A program made the position numbers and the translations under genes. Below, one piece after another: positions 16,930 through 27,234 of a stretch of 64,000 nt of DNA. Source of the DNA: Streptomyces sp. NBC_01803 (GTDB lineage: Bacteria; Actinomycetota; Actinomycetes; Streptomycetales; Streptomycetaceae); NCBI RefSeq assembly GCF_035917415.1, contig NZ_CP109073.1, positions 2,153,001 through 2,217,000 of the forward strand. The letters run 5' to 3'. The notes beneath the pieces were generated by a model that ran no database searches, was not told where the DNA came from, and was given only the letters and a program-made list of their open reading frames with translations. The number at the start of each line of letters is the position of its first letter. Position 1 is the stretch's first letter.

Positions 16930-17685
16930 TCACACCTCGTAGACGGCGCCCGGCCGGGCCAGCTCCACCGGGCCGCCGAAGACGGCCTTGGCATCGCACA
17001 GGTTGACCTGGGCGTCGGTCCACGGCGGGATGTGGGTGAGCACGAGACGCTCGGCTCCGGCGTCCCGCGCGTATTCACCCGCCTCCCGGCCGTTGATGTG
17101 GACCTCGGGCAGGTCTTCCTTGCCGTGCGTGAAGGACGCCTCGCACAGGAACAGGTCGACGTCCCGCGCCAGTTCGGACAGGACATCGGAACGGCCGCTG
17201 TCCCCGGAATAGGCGAAGGCCCGGCCCGCGTACTCGACGCGGAAGCCGAAGGTCTCGACGGGATGGGTCACCTGCCGGGCCGTGACCGTGAGCGGCCCGA
17301 TCCGGAAGGTGGTGCCGGAGGTCAGGGTGCGGAAGTCGAACACCTCGCTCATGGACTTGTCCGAGGGCGTATCGGCGTACGCTGTGGTGAGCCGTCGTTC
17401 GGTGCCCGGCGGACCGTAGACCGGGAGGGCGTCGCAACGGCCGCCCTCGTGGCGGTAATAGCGGGCCACGAAGTACCCGCACATGTCGATGCAATGGTCG
17501 GGATGCAGATGGCTGATCGCGATCGCGTCGATGTCGTACAGCCCGCAGTACTTCTGTAGCTCGCCGAGGGCGCCATTGCCCATATCCAGGAGCAGCCGGT
17601 AGCCCTCGGCCTCGATGAGATAGCTTGAGCAGGCCGAGTCCGCGGACGGGAAAGACCCCGAGCAGCCGACGACGGTGAGCTTCAT
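16930..17685 (-). CDS. MBL-fold metallo-hydrolase (beta-lactamase-like, RNase Z type)
   Basis: 251 residues with the metallo-beta-lactamase fold: [18 protein letters not shown], the metal-binding [21 protein letters not shown] and THIPPW near the end. Motifs resemble the tRNase Z/ArsC-like hydrolase branch found upstream of RNase PH in actinobacteria. A role in RNA processing with rph is plausible but unproven. The ATG at 17685 is set by homology, with GGGGGAA upstream. Confidence 0.85.
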   Translation of the reverse strand: MKLTVVGCSGSFPSADSACSSYLIEAEGYRLLLDMGNGALGELQKYCGLYDIDAIAISHLHPDHCIDMCGYFVARYYRHEGGRCDALPVYGPPGTERRLTTAYADTPSDKSMSEVFDFRTLTSGTTFRIGPLTVTARQVTHPVETFGFRVEYAGRAFAYSGDSGRSDVLSELARDVDLFLCEASFTHGKEDLPEVHINGREAGEYARDAGAERLVLTHIPPWTDAQVNLCDAKAVFGGPVELARPGAVYEV

Positions 17686-17821
17686 TGAAGGGGGAACCTC
17701 CGTAGTGGGGTTCGAACGACTGTAAGTCGCAACAGGCCGCGCCGCGCCACGCGAGGGCCACTCTGTGGGCGGAATCACCAGGCCGGGGTAGGTGCCGTAT
17801 GGCGGGGCTCACACCGGCCGG

Positions 17822-19018
17822 TCAGAGCCGGCTTCGCGACCTCACACGAATCGCCTGGAGCAGTCCGACAGCGATCCAGATGGCGAACATCGAGGAGCCT
17901 CCGTAGGAGAGGAACGGCAGCGGCAGCCCGGTGACGGGCATGATGCCGAGGGCCATCCCCATGTTCTGGAAGCTCTGGAAGGCGATCCACGTCACGACGC
18001 CGACCGCGACGATCGTGCCGTAGCGGTCGGGCGCGTGGACGGCGATCCGGCAGCCGCGCAGCAGCACCACGCCGAGCAGCGCGATGACCAGCCCGGCACC
18101 CGCGAAGCCGAGCTCCTCGCCGACGACGGTGAAGATGAAGTCGGTGTGCTGCTCGGGCACGAACTGCCCCAGCGTCTGGCTGCCGTGGAAGAGGCCCTGG
18201 CCGGTGAGCCCGCCCGAACCGATCGCGATCCGGGCCTGGTTGGTGTTGTAGCCGACGCCCGCCGGGTCCAGGGCGGGGTTGGCGAAGGCGGCGAACCGGT
18301 TGATCTGGTATTCGTCGAGCAGCCCGAGCTGCCAGACGGCGAGCGCGCCCGCCACGCCGAGGGTGAGCAGCCCGAGGATCCAGCCGCGGCTGGTGCCGGA
18401 GGCGAGCAGGACGCCCAGCGCGATCGCCGCGATGACCATCGTCTGGCCGACGTCGGGGCAGAGCAGGACGAGGACGGCGGGGAGGGCGGCGAGGGCCAGC
18501 GCCTGGAGCACCGCGCGGCTGTCGGGGCGCGGCCGGTGGTCGTTCTCCAGCGGCGCGGCCAGCAGGGTCGCCATGGCGAGCACGACGCCGACCTTGACCA
18601 GCTCCGAGGGCTGGAAGGCGAAGCCGCCACCGAGCTGGATCCAGCTCCGCGAGCCGTTGACGGAGGAGCCGAGCGGGGTGAGGACGGCGGCCGACAGCAC
18701 CAGCGACAGCGCGTACAGGACGGGTACGGCGGTGCGGAGGCGGATGTGGCCGAGCCAGACCATCCCGGCGGCCAGTCCGAGGCCGACGCAGACGTTGAAG
18801 AAGTGGCGCAGCAGGAAGTACTCGGGGTCCCCGTTGTTGAGGTCGGTGCGGCCCCGGGTCGCGGAATAGACCAGCAGGGTGCCGAGGAGGGAGAGGGTCA
18901 CGGCGGCTGCGAGCAGCGGCCAGTCCAGCCGCCGGGCGAGGGAGTCCCTCGCGGTGATCCTGGTCCAGACGGTCTGCTCGCCGGCCACCTGCGGACGGGT
19001 GTAGCTGCGCACGGTCAC
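17822..19018 (-). CDS. FtsW/RodA/SpoVE family SEDS glycosyltransferase
   Basis: 398-residue integral membrane protein with about ten helices, the SEDS peptidoglycan polymerase family. Signature stretches: LVYSATRG, GSRSWIQLGGGFAFQPSELVKVGVVLAMA, CPDVGQTMVI, EQHTDFIFTVVGEELGFAGAG, and GLPLPFLSYGGSSMFA. The motifs fit RodA better than FtsW, but no partner class B PBP or mre genes are nearby, so it may be an extra paralog. GTG 19018 is the start. It lies between an MBL hydrolase and cysM. Confidence 0.9.
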   Translation of the reverse strand: MTVRSYTRPQVAGEQTVWTRITARDSLARRLDWPLLAAAVTLSLLGTLLVYSATRGRTDLNNGDPEYFLLRHFFNVCVGLGLAAGMVWLGHIRLRTAVPVLYALSLVLSAAVLTPLGSSVNGSRSWIQLGGGFAFQPSELVKVGVVLAMATLLAAPLENDHRPRPDSRAVLQALALAALPAVLVLLCPDVGQTMVIAAIALGVLLASGTSRGWILGLLTLGVAGALAVWQLGLLDEYQINRFAAFANPALDPAGVGYNTNQARIAIGSGGLTGQGLFHGSQTLGQFVPEQHTDFIFTVVGEELGFAGAGLVIALLGVVLLRGCRIAVHAPDRYGTIVAVGVVTWIAFQSFQNMGMALGIMPVTGLPLPFLSYGGSSMFAIWIAVGLLQAIRVRSRSRL

Positions 19019-19057
19019 GGCACGACTTTACGTGTGTGCGCCGCGACTGTGCGTGAG

Positions 19058-20350
<1,293 letters not shown>

Positions 20351-20461
20351 TCAACGAGGCGCGATACACATGGCGCTGGCGAGGCGGCACAGGTCGACGT
20401 GCAGACGTGCCACGAGCAGCGCACCACCCGGTCGTTCGTCGCTCACGTCGTGGAGAACCAT
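20351..20461 (-). CDS. Cysteine-containing leader peptide upstream of cysO-cysM
   Basis: 36-codon frame on the minus strand ending 61 bases before the cysO start. It contains VARLHVDLCRLASAMC, the pattern of the short leader peptides (HVDL...SAxC) found before sulfur-assimilation genes in Streptomyces. A ribosome site GAGGGC precedes the ATG. By analogy to mycobacterial cysteine-responsive attenuation, ribosome progress through its two Cys codons may tune cysO-cysM expression. Too short for standard gene finding; the identification is from memory of the family. Confidence 0.8.
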   Translation of the reverse strand: MVLHDVSDERPGGALLVARLHVDLCRLASAMCIAPR

Positions 20462-20527
20462 GCCCTCATCGTATCGATTCCCGCCCCGGCCCCCGGGGGG
20501 TCGTATCGCCATCCGGACCCGGCCGTC

Positions 20528-20944
20528 TCAGATGACGGTGACGTCCTCCTCGGTGACCTCGCCGTCCACGATACGGAAGGACCGGAAGGAGACGGGGCCT
20601 TCGCCGCCGCCGCACTCGGCGGTGGAGACCAGGACGTAGTGCGCGGCGGGCTCGTTGGCGTAGGAGATGTCGGTGCGCGAGGGATACGCCTCGGTGGCGG
20701 TGTGCGAGTGGTAGATCACCACGGGGTCCTCGTCGCGGTCGTCCATCTCGCGGTAGAGCCGGAGCAGGTCGCCGGAGTCGAACTCGTAGAACGTGGGCGA
20801 GCGGGCCGCGTTGAGCATCGGGATGAAGCGCTCCGGCCGGTCGCTCCCGGTCGGCCCGGCGATCACCCCGCACGCCTCGTCCGGGTGGTCGGCACGGGCG
20901 TGGGCCACGATCCTGTCGCGCAGTTCCTGGGAGATGGTCAGCAT
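20528..20944 (-). CDS. mec: JAMM metalloprotease Mec (CysO-cysteine peptidase)
   Basis: 138-residue Zn-dependent MPN/JAMM peptidase. Ligands are visible: Glu23 in PDEACGVIAG, then His79-Ser-His81 followed by Ser89 and Asp92 (HSHTATEAYPSRTD). It releases cysteine from CysO-cysteine, regenerating CysO, and probably also trims the two extra residues of the CysO C-terminus. It is upstream of the leader peptide, cysO and cysM on the same strand. Confidence 0.93.
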   Translation of the reverse strand: MLTISQELRDRIVAHARADHPDEACGVIAGPTGSDRPERFIPMLNAARSPTFYEFDSGDLLRLYREMDDRDEDPVVIYHSHTATEAYPSRTDISYANEPAAHYVLVSTAECGGGEGPVSFRSFRIVDGEVTEEDVTVI

Positions 20945-21015
20945 GCCGCCAGCCTAAATCGGGCCGCCGCCGGCGCTTCGCGAGGGTGCGGACGGCCGTG
21001 GACCGGCCGCCTTCG

Positions 21016-21654
21016 TCACGGCAGCAGCGTCTCCACCAGCGACTCCTGGAGGCCGCCCAGCCAGAAGTAGGCCATCACCATCGGCTTGTCCGGATCGGTG
21101 TCGGGCATCGCGAACAGCGAGTCGGTGCTGTCGTCGTCCGCGATGCCGAGCCGGGTGGCGATGGCCAGCCTGAGGTCGTTGAGCGCGCCCAGCCACTGCC
21201 GGGACTCGTCGGGCTTGAGCGTCAGCACCGCGCCGCCCACGCCGGGGGCGCTCGCCTCGCCCGCGATCGCGTCCAGGCCGCGGACGACGGCCAGCAGGTC
21301 CTCGCGCTTGCGGGTGCGCAGATCGGTCTCGGTGAAGCGGCGGAACTCGGCGGAGAGCCGGCGGATGTCCTCATCCGGCTCCTGGCCCGGCTCGCCGTAG
21401 GCGTCCGGGAAGAGCCGGGCGAGCGTCGGGTCGCGCGGGGGCTCGCTGGGCCCGTCGATGAAGAGCGCGTCGAGCGCCTCCAGCGGGTCGTCGCTGTCCG
21501 CGCCACCGCCCTTGCCGCCGGCCGGGGCGGGGTCGGGGCCGATCAGCTCCAGGAGCTGGGCGGCGAGGCTGCGGAGGATGGAGATCTCCACCTCGTCCAG
21601 CGCGATCACCGCGCCGCCCCGCTCGGCGCCGGCCGACTCGAAGTACCCGCTCAT
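21016..21654 (-). CDS. DUF2017 domain protein
   Basis: 212-residue soluble protein with the DUF2017 pattern: ALDEVEISILRSLAAQLLELIG, LARLFPDAYGEPGQEPDEDIRRLSAEFRR, LRTRKREDLLAVV, and the C-terminal DESRQWLGALNDLRLAIATRLGI. The family is restricted to actinobacteria and nearly always sits after clpS, as here with a TGATG overlap, so it may be linked to ClpS/ClpAP proteolysis. No direct evidence of function. Confidence 0.88.
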   Translation of the reverse strand: MSGYFESAGAERGGAVIALDEVEISILRSLAAQLLELIGPDPAPAGGKGGGADSDDPLEALDALFIDGPSEPPRDPTLARLFPDAYGEPGQEPDEDIRRLSAEFRRFTETDLRTRKREDLLAVVRGLDAIAGEASAPGVGGAVLTLKPDESRQWLGALNDLRLAIATRLGIADDDSTDSLFAMPDTDPDKPMVMAYFWLGGLQESLVETLLP

Positions 21655-21965
21655 CAGCGGTCCCGCTGCAGAGTCGCCCAGAGCCCGTAGCCGTGCATGG
21701 CCTGCACGTCCCGTTCCATCTCCTCCCGGGAGCCCTGGGAGACGACCGCGCGGCCCTTGTGGTGGACGTCCAGCATGAGCTTCTTCGCCTTGTCCTTGGA
21801 ATAGCCGAAATAGGTCTGGAAGACATAGGTCACGTAACTCATGAGATTCACCGGATCGTTGTGGACGATCGTGATCCATGGGACGTCCGGCGCCGACGCC
21901 TCGGCCGGCTTGGACTCGGACTCGGTGCGCTCGATCTCCATGGGCATGGCACTCACGACCCCCAT
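21654..21965 (-). CDS. clpS: ATP-dependent Clp protease adaptor ClpS
   Basis: 103-residue adaptor that delivers N-degron substrates to ClpAP/ClpCP. The ClpS core is intact: VPWITIVHNDPVNLMSYVTYVFQTYFGYSKDKAKKLMLDVHHKGRAVV, ending MHGYGLWATLQ. The ATG at 21965 (MGVVSAMPMEIERTES) matches known Streptomyces starts; GTG 21956 and ATG 21947 are alternatives. The TGA shares one base with the DUF2017 ATG. Divergent from pncB. Confidence 0.94.
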   Translation of the reverse strand: MGVVSAMPMEIERTESESKPAEASAPDVPWITIVHNDPVNLMSYVTYVFQTYFGYSKDKAKKLMLDVHHKGRAVVSQGSREEMERDVQAMHGYGLWATLQRDR

Positions 21966-22024
21966 GCTGCCACCATCCCCCGCCCGGTGCGCGAACGGCC
22001 GGGCCGGGCACCACGCGCCAGATA

Positions 22025-22039
22025 TCGTCAAACTGACGA
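22025..22039. promoter_or_regulatory. Inverted repeat TCGTCA-N3-TGACGA in the clpS-pncB promoter gap
   Basis: A perfect 6-3-6 inverted repeat 21 bases upstream of the pncB start, in a locally less GC-rich divergent promoter region. Its position fits an operator over the pncB promoter; NAD-biosynthesis regulators such as NrtR work this way, but none is encoded in the window. Confidence 0.45.
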
Positions 22040-22060
22040 GATGTGCGGTACACTTGATCC

Positions 22061-23410
22061 ATGGATGTCATGGACGACGCGGGGCTCGGACTGCCGGTGC
22101 CCGTGCCCTCGACCGCGCTCTTCACCGACCAGTACGAGCTCACGATGCTCCAGGCCGCGCTGCGCGCGGGCACGGCCCACCGCCGCTCGGTCTTCGAGGT
22201 GTTCACCCGCCGCCTGCCCGAGGGCCGCCGCTACGGCGTGGTGGCCGGCACCGGCCGGGTCCTGGACGCGGTGGAGAACTTCCGATTCGAGCCGCCGATC
22301 CTCGACTTCCTGCGCGAGAACGCGATCGTCGACGGCCCGACCCTGGACTGGCTGGCCGGGTACCGCTTCACCGGCGACGTCCACGGCTATCCCGAGGGCG
22401 AGGTGTACTTCCCGGGCTCCCCGATCCTGCGGGTGGAGGGCACGTTCGCGGAGTGCGTGCTGCTGGAGACGGTGATCCTGTCGATCCTCAACCACGACAG
22501 CGCGATCGCCGCCGCGGCCTCGCGGATGGACGTGGCCGCCGCCGGCCGGCCGCTGATCGAGATGGGCGCCCGGCGCACGCACGAGCTGTCCGCCGTCGCC
22601 GCCGCCCGCGCCGCGTACGTCGGCGGCTTCGCGTCCACCTCCGACCTCGCCGCCGGGTTCCGGTACGGCATCCCGACGGTCGGTACCAGCGCGCACGCCT
22701 TCACGCTGCTGCACGACTCGGAGCGGGACGCCTTCACCGCCCAGGTGCGGTCGCTCGGCGCCGGGACGACGCTGCTGGTGGACACGTACGACGTCACCGA
22801 GGCCGTCCGCACCGCCGTGGAGGTGACCGGGCCGGAGCTGGGGGCGGTCCGGATCGACTCCGGCGACCTGCTGGTCGTCGCGCACCGGGTGCGGCGCCAG
22901 CTCGACGAGCTCGGCGCGCGGGAGACCAGGATCATCGTCACCAGCGACCTGGACGAGTACGCCATCGCCTCGCTCGCGGCGGCCCCGGTGGACGCCTACG
23001 GGGTCGGCACCCAGCTCGTCACCGGCAGCGGGCATCCGACGTGCTCGATGGTCTACAAGCTGGTGGCCCGCGCCGCCGGCGACGCTCCCGCCGCGCCGCT
23101 GGTCCCGGTGGCGAAGAAGTCCACGGGCGGCAAGCTGTCGATCGGCGGCGTCAAGTGGGCGGCCCGGCAGACCGACGCCCACGGCGTCGCGGAGGCCGAG
23201 GTCGTCGGGGTGGGTCCGGTGCCGGCGGAGCTGGCTGAGCGGCGGGTCGGCGTGGCGCTGATGCGCGGCGGCCGGGCCGTGGCGCGGGAGCGCCTGGACG
23301 CCGCCCGCGACCGGCACCGGGCCGCCCGGTCCGGGCTGCCGCTGTCGGCCACCCAGCTCTCCCGGGGCGAGCCCGTGCTCCCCACCCGGTACGTCGGCAC
23401 GCGCGGCTAG
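22061..23410 (+). CDS. pncB: Nicotinate phosphoribosyltransferase
   Basis: 449-residue enzyme of the Preiss-Handler NAD salvage route, converting nicotinate and PRPP to nicotinate mononucleotide. Motifs: ALFTDQYELTMLQAALRAG, EVFTRRLPEGRRYGVVAG, SILNHDSAIAAAASR, TSAHAFTLLH, DSGDLLVVAHRVRRQLDELG and PVAKKSTGGKLSIGG. The ATG at 22061 follows the divergent promoter with clpS. pncA, which makes its substrate, is 83 bases downstream on the same strand. Confidence 0.95.
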   Translation: MDVMDDAGLGLPVPVPSTALFTDQYELTMLQAALRAGTAHRRSVFEVFTRRLPEGRRYGVVAGTGRVLDAVENFRFEPPILDFLRENAIVDGPTLDWLAGYRFTGDVHGYPEGEVYFPGSPILRVEGTFAECVLLETVILSILNHDSAIAAAASRMDVAAAGRPLIEMGARRTHELSAVAAARAAYVGGFASTSDLAAGFRYGIPTVGTSAHAFTLLHDSERDAFTAQVRSLGAGTTLLVDTYDVTEAVRTAVEVTGPELGAVRIDSGDLLVVAHRVRRQLDELGARETRIIVTSDLDEYAIASLAAAPVDAYGVGTQLVTGSGHPTCSMVYKLVARAAGDAPAAPLVPVAKKSTGGKLSIGGVKWAARQTDAHGVAEAEVVGVGPVPAELAERRVGVALMRGGRAVARERLDAARDRHRAARSGLPLSATQLSRGEPVLPTRYVGTRG

Positions 23411-23493
23411 GGCTGCGACGCGGTGTCCTGGCCTAGGCTCGGCATCGGCCCCGAGCGCTCACCATCGAACACGGAATCCGAAGAGGTGTCCCC

Positions 23494-24087
23494 ATGCATC
23501 GCGCACTGATCGTCGTCGATGTGCAGAACGACTTCTGTGAGGGAGGCAGTCTCCCCGTTCCCGGCGGTGCGGACGTCGCCGCCGCCATCACGGATCTCAT
23601 CGGCGCCACGACCCCGGGCTACCGGCACGTCGTGGCGACCCGTGACCACCATGTCTCGCCCGGTGACCACTTCTCCGACCACCCCGACTTCGCCCACTCG
23701 TGGCCGCGCCACTGCGTCGCCGGCACCGAGGGCGTGGGCTTCCATCCGAACTTCGCCCCGGCCGTCACCTCCGGGGCCGTGGACGCCTGCTTCGACAAGG
23801 GCGCCTACGCGGCGGCGTACAGCGGCTTCGAGGGCGCCGACGAGTCGGGCACGAGTCTGGCGGACTGGCTGCGCGCGCGGGACGTGTCGGCCGTGGACGT
23901 GGTGGGGATCGCCACCGACCACTGCGTGCGGGCGACGGCCATGGACGCGGTGGCGGCGGGGCTGACCACGCGGGTGCTGCTCGGACTGACCGCCGGGGTG
24001 GCCCGGGAGACGGTGGACGTCGCGCTGCGCGAGATGTCGGCGGCGGGCGTGGAGCTGTCCGGCGAGCCGGTGATCCGGACCGCCTGA
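23494..24087 (+). CDS. pncA: Nicotinamidase PncA (isochorismatase fold)
   Basis: 197-residue hydrolase converting nicotinamide to nicotinate. The catalytic triad is visible as Asp9 (VVDVQNDF), Lys102 (FDKGAYAAAYSGF) and Cys144 (ATDHCVRAT). Metal ligands lie in TRDHHVSPGDHFSDHPD. The family also covers pyrazinamidase. Being next to pncB, it completes the salvage pathway. The ATG follows GAGGTG. Confidence 0.94.
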   Translation: MHRALIVVDVQNDFCEGGSLPVPGGADVAAAITDLIGATTPGYRHVVATRDHHVSPGDHFSDHPDFAHSWPRHCVAGTEGVGFHPNFAPAVTSGAVDACFDKGAYAAAYSGFEGADESGTSLADWLRARDVSAVDVVGIATDHCVRATAMDAVAAGLTTRVLLGLTAGVARETVDVALREMSAAGVELSGEPVIRTA

Positions 24088-24122
24088 CCGTGCCGGCCGC
24101 CGTCCGGGCGCCCGGGGGCCGC

Positions 24123-24458
24123 TCAGGCCACGTGGGAGGCGCGGACGATGCGGGAGGGGCGGCCCAGCAGGTGCGCCATCGGGTGCCAGCTCTCGGTGGC
24201 GACCGCCGGGGTGGAGCGCCAGACGACGCCCTCGGGGTGATGCAGCACGGCCGAGATCTCGTCCGGGGTGGGGGGCGCGCCGTTGCCGCGGAGGTAGACC
24301 GAGCGCAGCCCCAGGTTCCGCAGCCGGGTCAGCGCCCGGGCCCGGTTCGCCGCGTGGACCAGCACCCGCACGGCCCTGGCGGGCGCGTCGGGGCGGGGCA
24401 GGGCGAGCGCGACGACGACACTGCCGTCGGGGAGCTGGACGAAGCCTCCATCGGTCAT
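24123..24458 (-). CDS. Conserved actinobacterial hypothetical protein
   Basis: 111 residues, basic and soluble. Segments: FVQLPDGSVVVALALPRPDAPARAVRVLVHAANRARALTRLRNLGLRSVYLRGN and PPTPDEISAVLHHPEGVVWR. The first half could form a small alpha/beta fold. No domain is recognised. It is convergent with pncA (36 bases apart), and the hairpin terminator of the M6 protease gene lies upstream of it. Its codon use is typical of the surroundings, so it is probably a real gene. Confidence 0.7.
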   Translation of the reverse strand: MTDGGFVQLPDGSVVVALALPRPDAPARAVRVLVHAANRARALTRLRNLGLRSVYLRGNGAPPTPDEISAVLHHPEGVVWRSTPAVATESWHPMAHLLGRPSRIVRASHVA

Positions 24459-24505
24459 GGGGAACCTCTCGTGCGGCGGAAGACGTGACCCCACATCCTT
24501 ACGCG

Positions 24506-24538
24506 CTCGGCCGCCGCCCGTCGAGGGCGGCGGCCGAG
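24506..24538 (-). terminator. Strong hairpin terminator of the M6 protease gene
   Basis: A perfect 14-bp stem (CTCGGCCGCCGCCC and its complement) with a 5-base loop, about 75 bases downstream of the minus-strand M6 protease stop. Actinobacterial terminators often lack the U-run, as here. Confidence 0.75.
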
Positions 24539-24612
24539 ATGTGCTCTGACCTGCTGTTTTATGTCAGATAAGATCAAACTCCGTCAGATGATGACGAAAT
24601 GCGATCACATCA

Positions 24613-26976
24613 TTACCGCCCACTGGGGCTCACGCGGACGGTGATCGGCTGGCTGCCGCTCGCCGGCTGGGTGACGATCGTGATCCTGGTGTTGGAGTCC
24701 GGGACCACGACGCTGTTCGACGGGTTGTCCTCGTCCCAGTAGGTGCCCCGGTGGTCGTCGAAGACCGGATTCCCCGGGGCGGCGGGCAGCGTCGTCGGCT
24801 GGCTGTTCTTGTGCAGCGTCAGCCGCTTGACGGGGTTGAGGCTGAACGTCGCGTCCCGCGTCTGGACCCGGTTGCGGATCACCGTGCCGTCCGACCAGTG
24901 TTCGACGCCCGCGTGGGCGTCCACCGGCAGGATGAGGCCCTGGCCGGGATGCTGGCTGACATCGTTGTCGAGCTGCGAGGTGTCCCACAGCCACACCAGC
25001 ATGCCGCTCTGGTACGGGAAGTGCTCCACCCGGTCCGGCCGACTGTCCTGGAAGCCGAAGTTGTACGGCCCCGTCCGCAGCGTCCGGTCGTAGCCGACGT
25101 ACTGACGGTTCTGCACGATGTAGTACTGCGGGTAGGAGTCGGTGATGGACGCGCCGACGACGCTGAAGCCGTCCGCCGTCCAGTCCCCTTCGCCGCTCTC
25201 CGCGTCGTCGGAGAAGACGGTCGCACCATCGGCGGTGACCGTGATGCTGTCGGCCGTGAACCCGGTCTGGGCCACCGAGCCGTCCGTCTGGTAGCGGAAG
25301 CGCAGCTCCGCCGGAGCGCCCGCGTAGGCGTCCAGCGGGAACGACAGGGCCCGGTCGCCGCCCGACTCGCCGGTCAGCACGGACCGGTCGGCGCTGTCGC
25401 GCGGCAGCGGCTCACCGTCCGCCGTGCCCTCCAACGGAGTCCAGGTCGCGCCGCCGTCGGCGGACGCCTCGACGTACAGGAAGTCGTAGCCCTCCTCGGT
25501 GCTCCACCAACCGGTCAGATCGAGGGAGGCGTCGGAGGCGGAGCTCAAGTCCACTGTGCGGGACAGGGTGTTGCTCAGGTCATCACCCGAACCGCTCCAC
25601 CACTGCGCGGCCCCCTGGGCGGGGTGGTGTATCTGGGTGGTGACGGTCTTCTCCGGCAGTTCGACGATCAGGCCCTGTGTCGCGCGGTCGCGGTTGCCCT
25701 CGGGGTAGGAGAGGGACGACGCGCCGAGCTGGTGGGTCGACCTGGTCGCGGCCCGCGCCACCTCGTAGTCCAGCCAGCCGAGTTGCAGCTTCTCCCAGGG
25801 GCCCATGTCGTTGGGCAGGGCACCGATGGTGCCGTCTCCCAGGCCCAGCCAGGAGCCGGACGACATCAGCGTCCAGAAGCCGGTGCCGTTCTCGCCGCCC
25901 TGGGTGTCGTACAGGTCGGGCAGGCCGAGGTCGTGCGTGAACTCGTGGGCGAAGACGCCGAGTCCGCCGTTCTCGGGCTGGATCGTGTAGTCGCCCACCC
26001 AGATCCCGGTGTCGGCGATCTCGGTGCCGCCGACCGGGTTGTACCCGGGGCCGGTGGTGCCGATCCGGTCCGCGAAGGCGTACCAGCGGTGGGCCCAGAT
26101 GGCGTCCTCGCCCTCCGCGCCGCCGCCGGCCGACTCATCCTCGCCCGCGTGCACGATCTGGAAGTGATCGAGGTAGCCGTCCGGCTCGTTGAAGTCGCCG
26201 TCGCCGTCGTAGTCGTAGCGGTCCTGGAGGTCGTACTCGGCCAGCCTGGCGGCGATCTCCTCCGGGGTCAGGCCCGCGGCGAGCTGGTCCTCGTACCAGG
26301 CGTTGACCCCGTCGCCGACCACCTCCCACACGGAGCGGCAGACGTTCGAGCCACAGGCGTTGTTGCCGTATCTGGCCTCGTTGTAGTCGACCGTGACCCA
26401 GTCGCTGACCTCGCCGTCGACCGTGTAACGGCCCGAGGACTGCCGCTCGAAGTACTGCCGCATCGACGGGGTGTCGTAGTCCTCCGAGTAGTAGATGTCC
26501 TCGTAGTACTCCCGGTCGAAGTCCTCTTGCCAAATGGTGGAATTGTCCACCGAACGATCCGGCTCCGGAATCTCGTTGACCCGCGGACCCGTGTCACCGC
26601 CGAAGTCCGGGTGGATCTGATCACCGAACTCGACCAGGATGGTGAAGATCTTGTCGGTGCCGGTGGTGGCCACCTCCACGAACTCGCCGTCGCTGAGCTC
26701 CACGACCTCGGAGCCGCCCTGGGAACGGGCCGTCGCCTCCCCGGAGATGAGCTGCTCCCGCGCCTCCTGCTGCTGGAGCTCGCGCTTGTCCGCCAGTGGG
26801 TTCTCCAGCTGCGGCTCGGCCCCGAACAGCCGCTCGGCCCGCGCTCCTTCGGCTGAGTCGTCGGGTGTCCGGGCGGAAGCCTCCCCGGCCGGGGCGAGCA
26901 CCGCCGCGCCGATGGCGGCGATAGCCGCCGCGACAGCGGCAGTAGCGGATCTCTTGGATCTCTTTCCCGTAATCAC
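24613..26976 (-). CDS. Secreted M6 family metalloprotease (immune inhibitor A type)
   Basis: 787-residue exported zinc protease. A signal peptide (SATAAVAAAIAAIGAAVLAPAGEASA) and a pro-region are followed by the M6 catalytic domain (TILVEFGDQIHPDF), the zinc motif HEFTHDLGLPDLYD (His344, Glu345, His348) and the Met-turn region WTLMSSGSW. The C-terminal part has beta-rich domains (SLDLTGWWSTEEGYDFLYVEAS), as in InhA proteases. The GTG at 26976 is favoured over an upstream ATG because GGGGAGGA lies 10 bases before it and the signal peptide is then normal. Single gene with its own terminator. Confidence 0.9.
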   Translation of the reverse strand: MITGKRSKRSATAAVAAAIAAIGAAVLAPAGEASARTPDDSAEGARAERLFGAEPQLENPLADKRELQQQEAREQLISGEATARSQGGSEVVELSDGEFVEVATTGTDKIFTILVEFGDQIHPDFGGDTGPRVNEIPEPDRSVDNSTIWQEDFDREYYEDIYYSEDYDTPSMRQYFERQSSGRYTVDGEVSDWVTVDYNEARYGNNACGSNVCRSVWEVVGDGVNAWYEDQLAAGLTPEEIAARLAEYDLQDRYDYDGDGDFNEPDGYLDHFQIVHAGEDESAGGGAEGEDAIWAHRWYAFADRIGTTGPGYNPVGGTEIADTGIWVGDYTIQPENGGLGVFAHEFTHDLGLPDLYDTQGGENGTGFWTLMSSGSWLGLGDGTIGALPNDMGPWEKLQLGWLDYEVARAATRSTHQLGASSLSYPEGNRDRATQGLIVELPEKTVTTQIHHPAQGAAQWWSGSGDDLSNTLSRTVDLSSASDASLDLTGWWSTEEGYDFLYVEASADGGATWTPLEGTADGEPLPRDSADRSVLTGESGGDRALSFPLDAYAGAPAELRFRYQTDGSVAQTGFTADSITVTADGATVFSDDAESGEGDWTADGFSVVGASITDSYPQYYIVQNRQYVGYDRTLRTGPYNFGFQDSRPDRVEHFPYQSGMLVWLWDTSQLDNDVSQHPGQGLILPVDAHAGVEHWSDGTVIRNRVQTRDATFSLNPVKRLTLHKNSQPTTLPAAPGNPVFDDHRGTYWDEDNPSNSVVVPDSNTRITIVTQPASGSQPITVRVSPSGR

Positions 26977-27234
26977 GTGTTCGTGGTCCTCCCCTGCGCA
27001 CGCAGTGATGTGACGGGACGCATTTGACATGAGTGCAGCAGAAAAAAACAGACCTCGATGCGCCTTCAGGGGGCAACTACCGTCTTCGCGGCATCTGTCG
27101 AGACCATGACTCCGTGCGCCCCCCGTGCCCCCGCCGTGCGAGCAAGGTCACGCTTATCAGACGCTCCGGATGGGCATCGAAGCCCGGGGACGGCACCCCG
27201 CCGAGGACGGCACCTCCATCAGGACGGACAGAAC

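Noticed and set aside
17700..17730. GGGGTTCGAACGAC resembling a tRNA T-arm
   Set aside because: No acceptor, anticodon or D arm can be placed around it.
24751..26856. Long plus-strand frame opposite the M6 protease
   Set aside because: The M6 protease has a zinc motif and signal peptide; the opposite frame shows only Val/Arg/Gly-rich noise.
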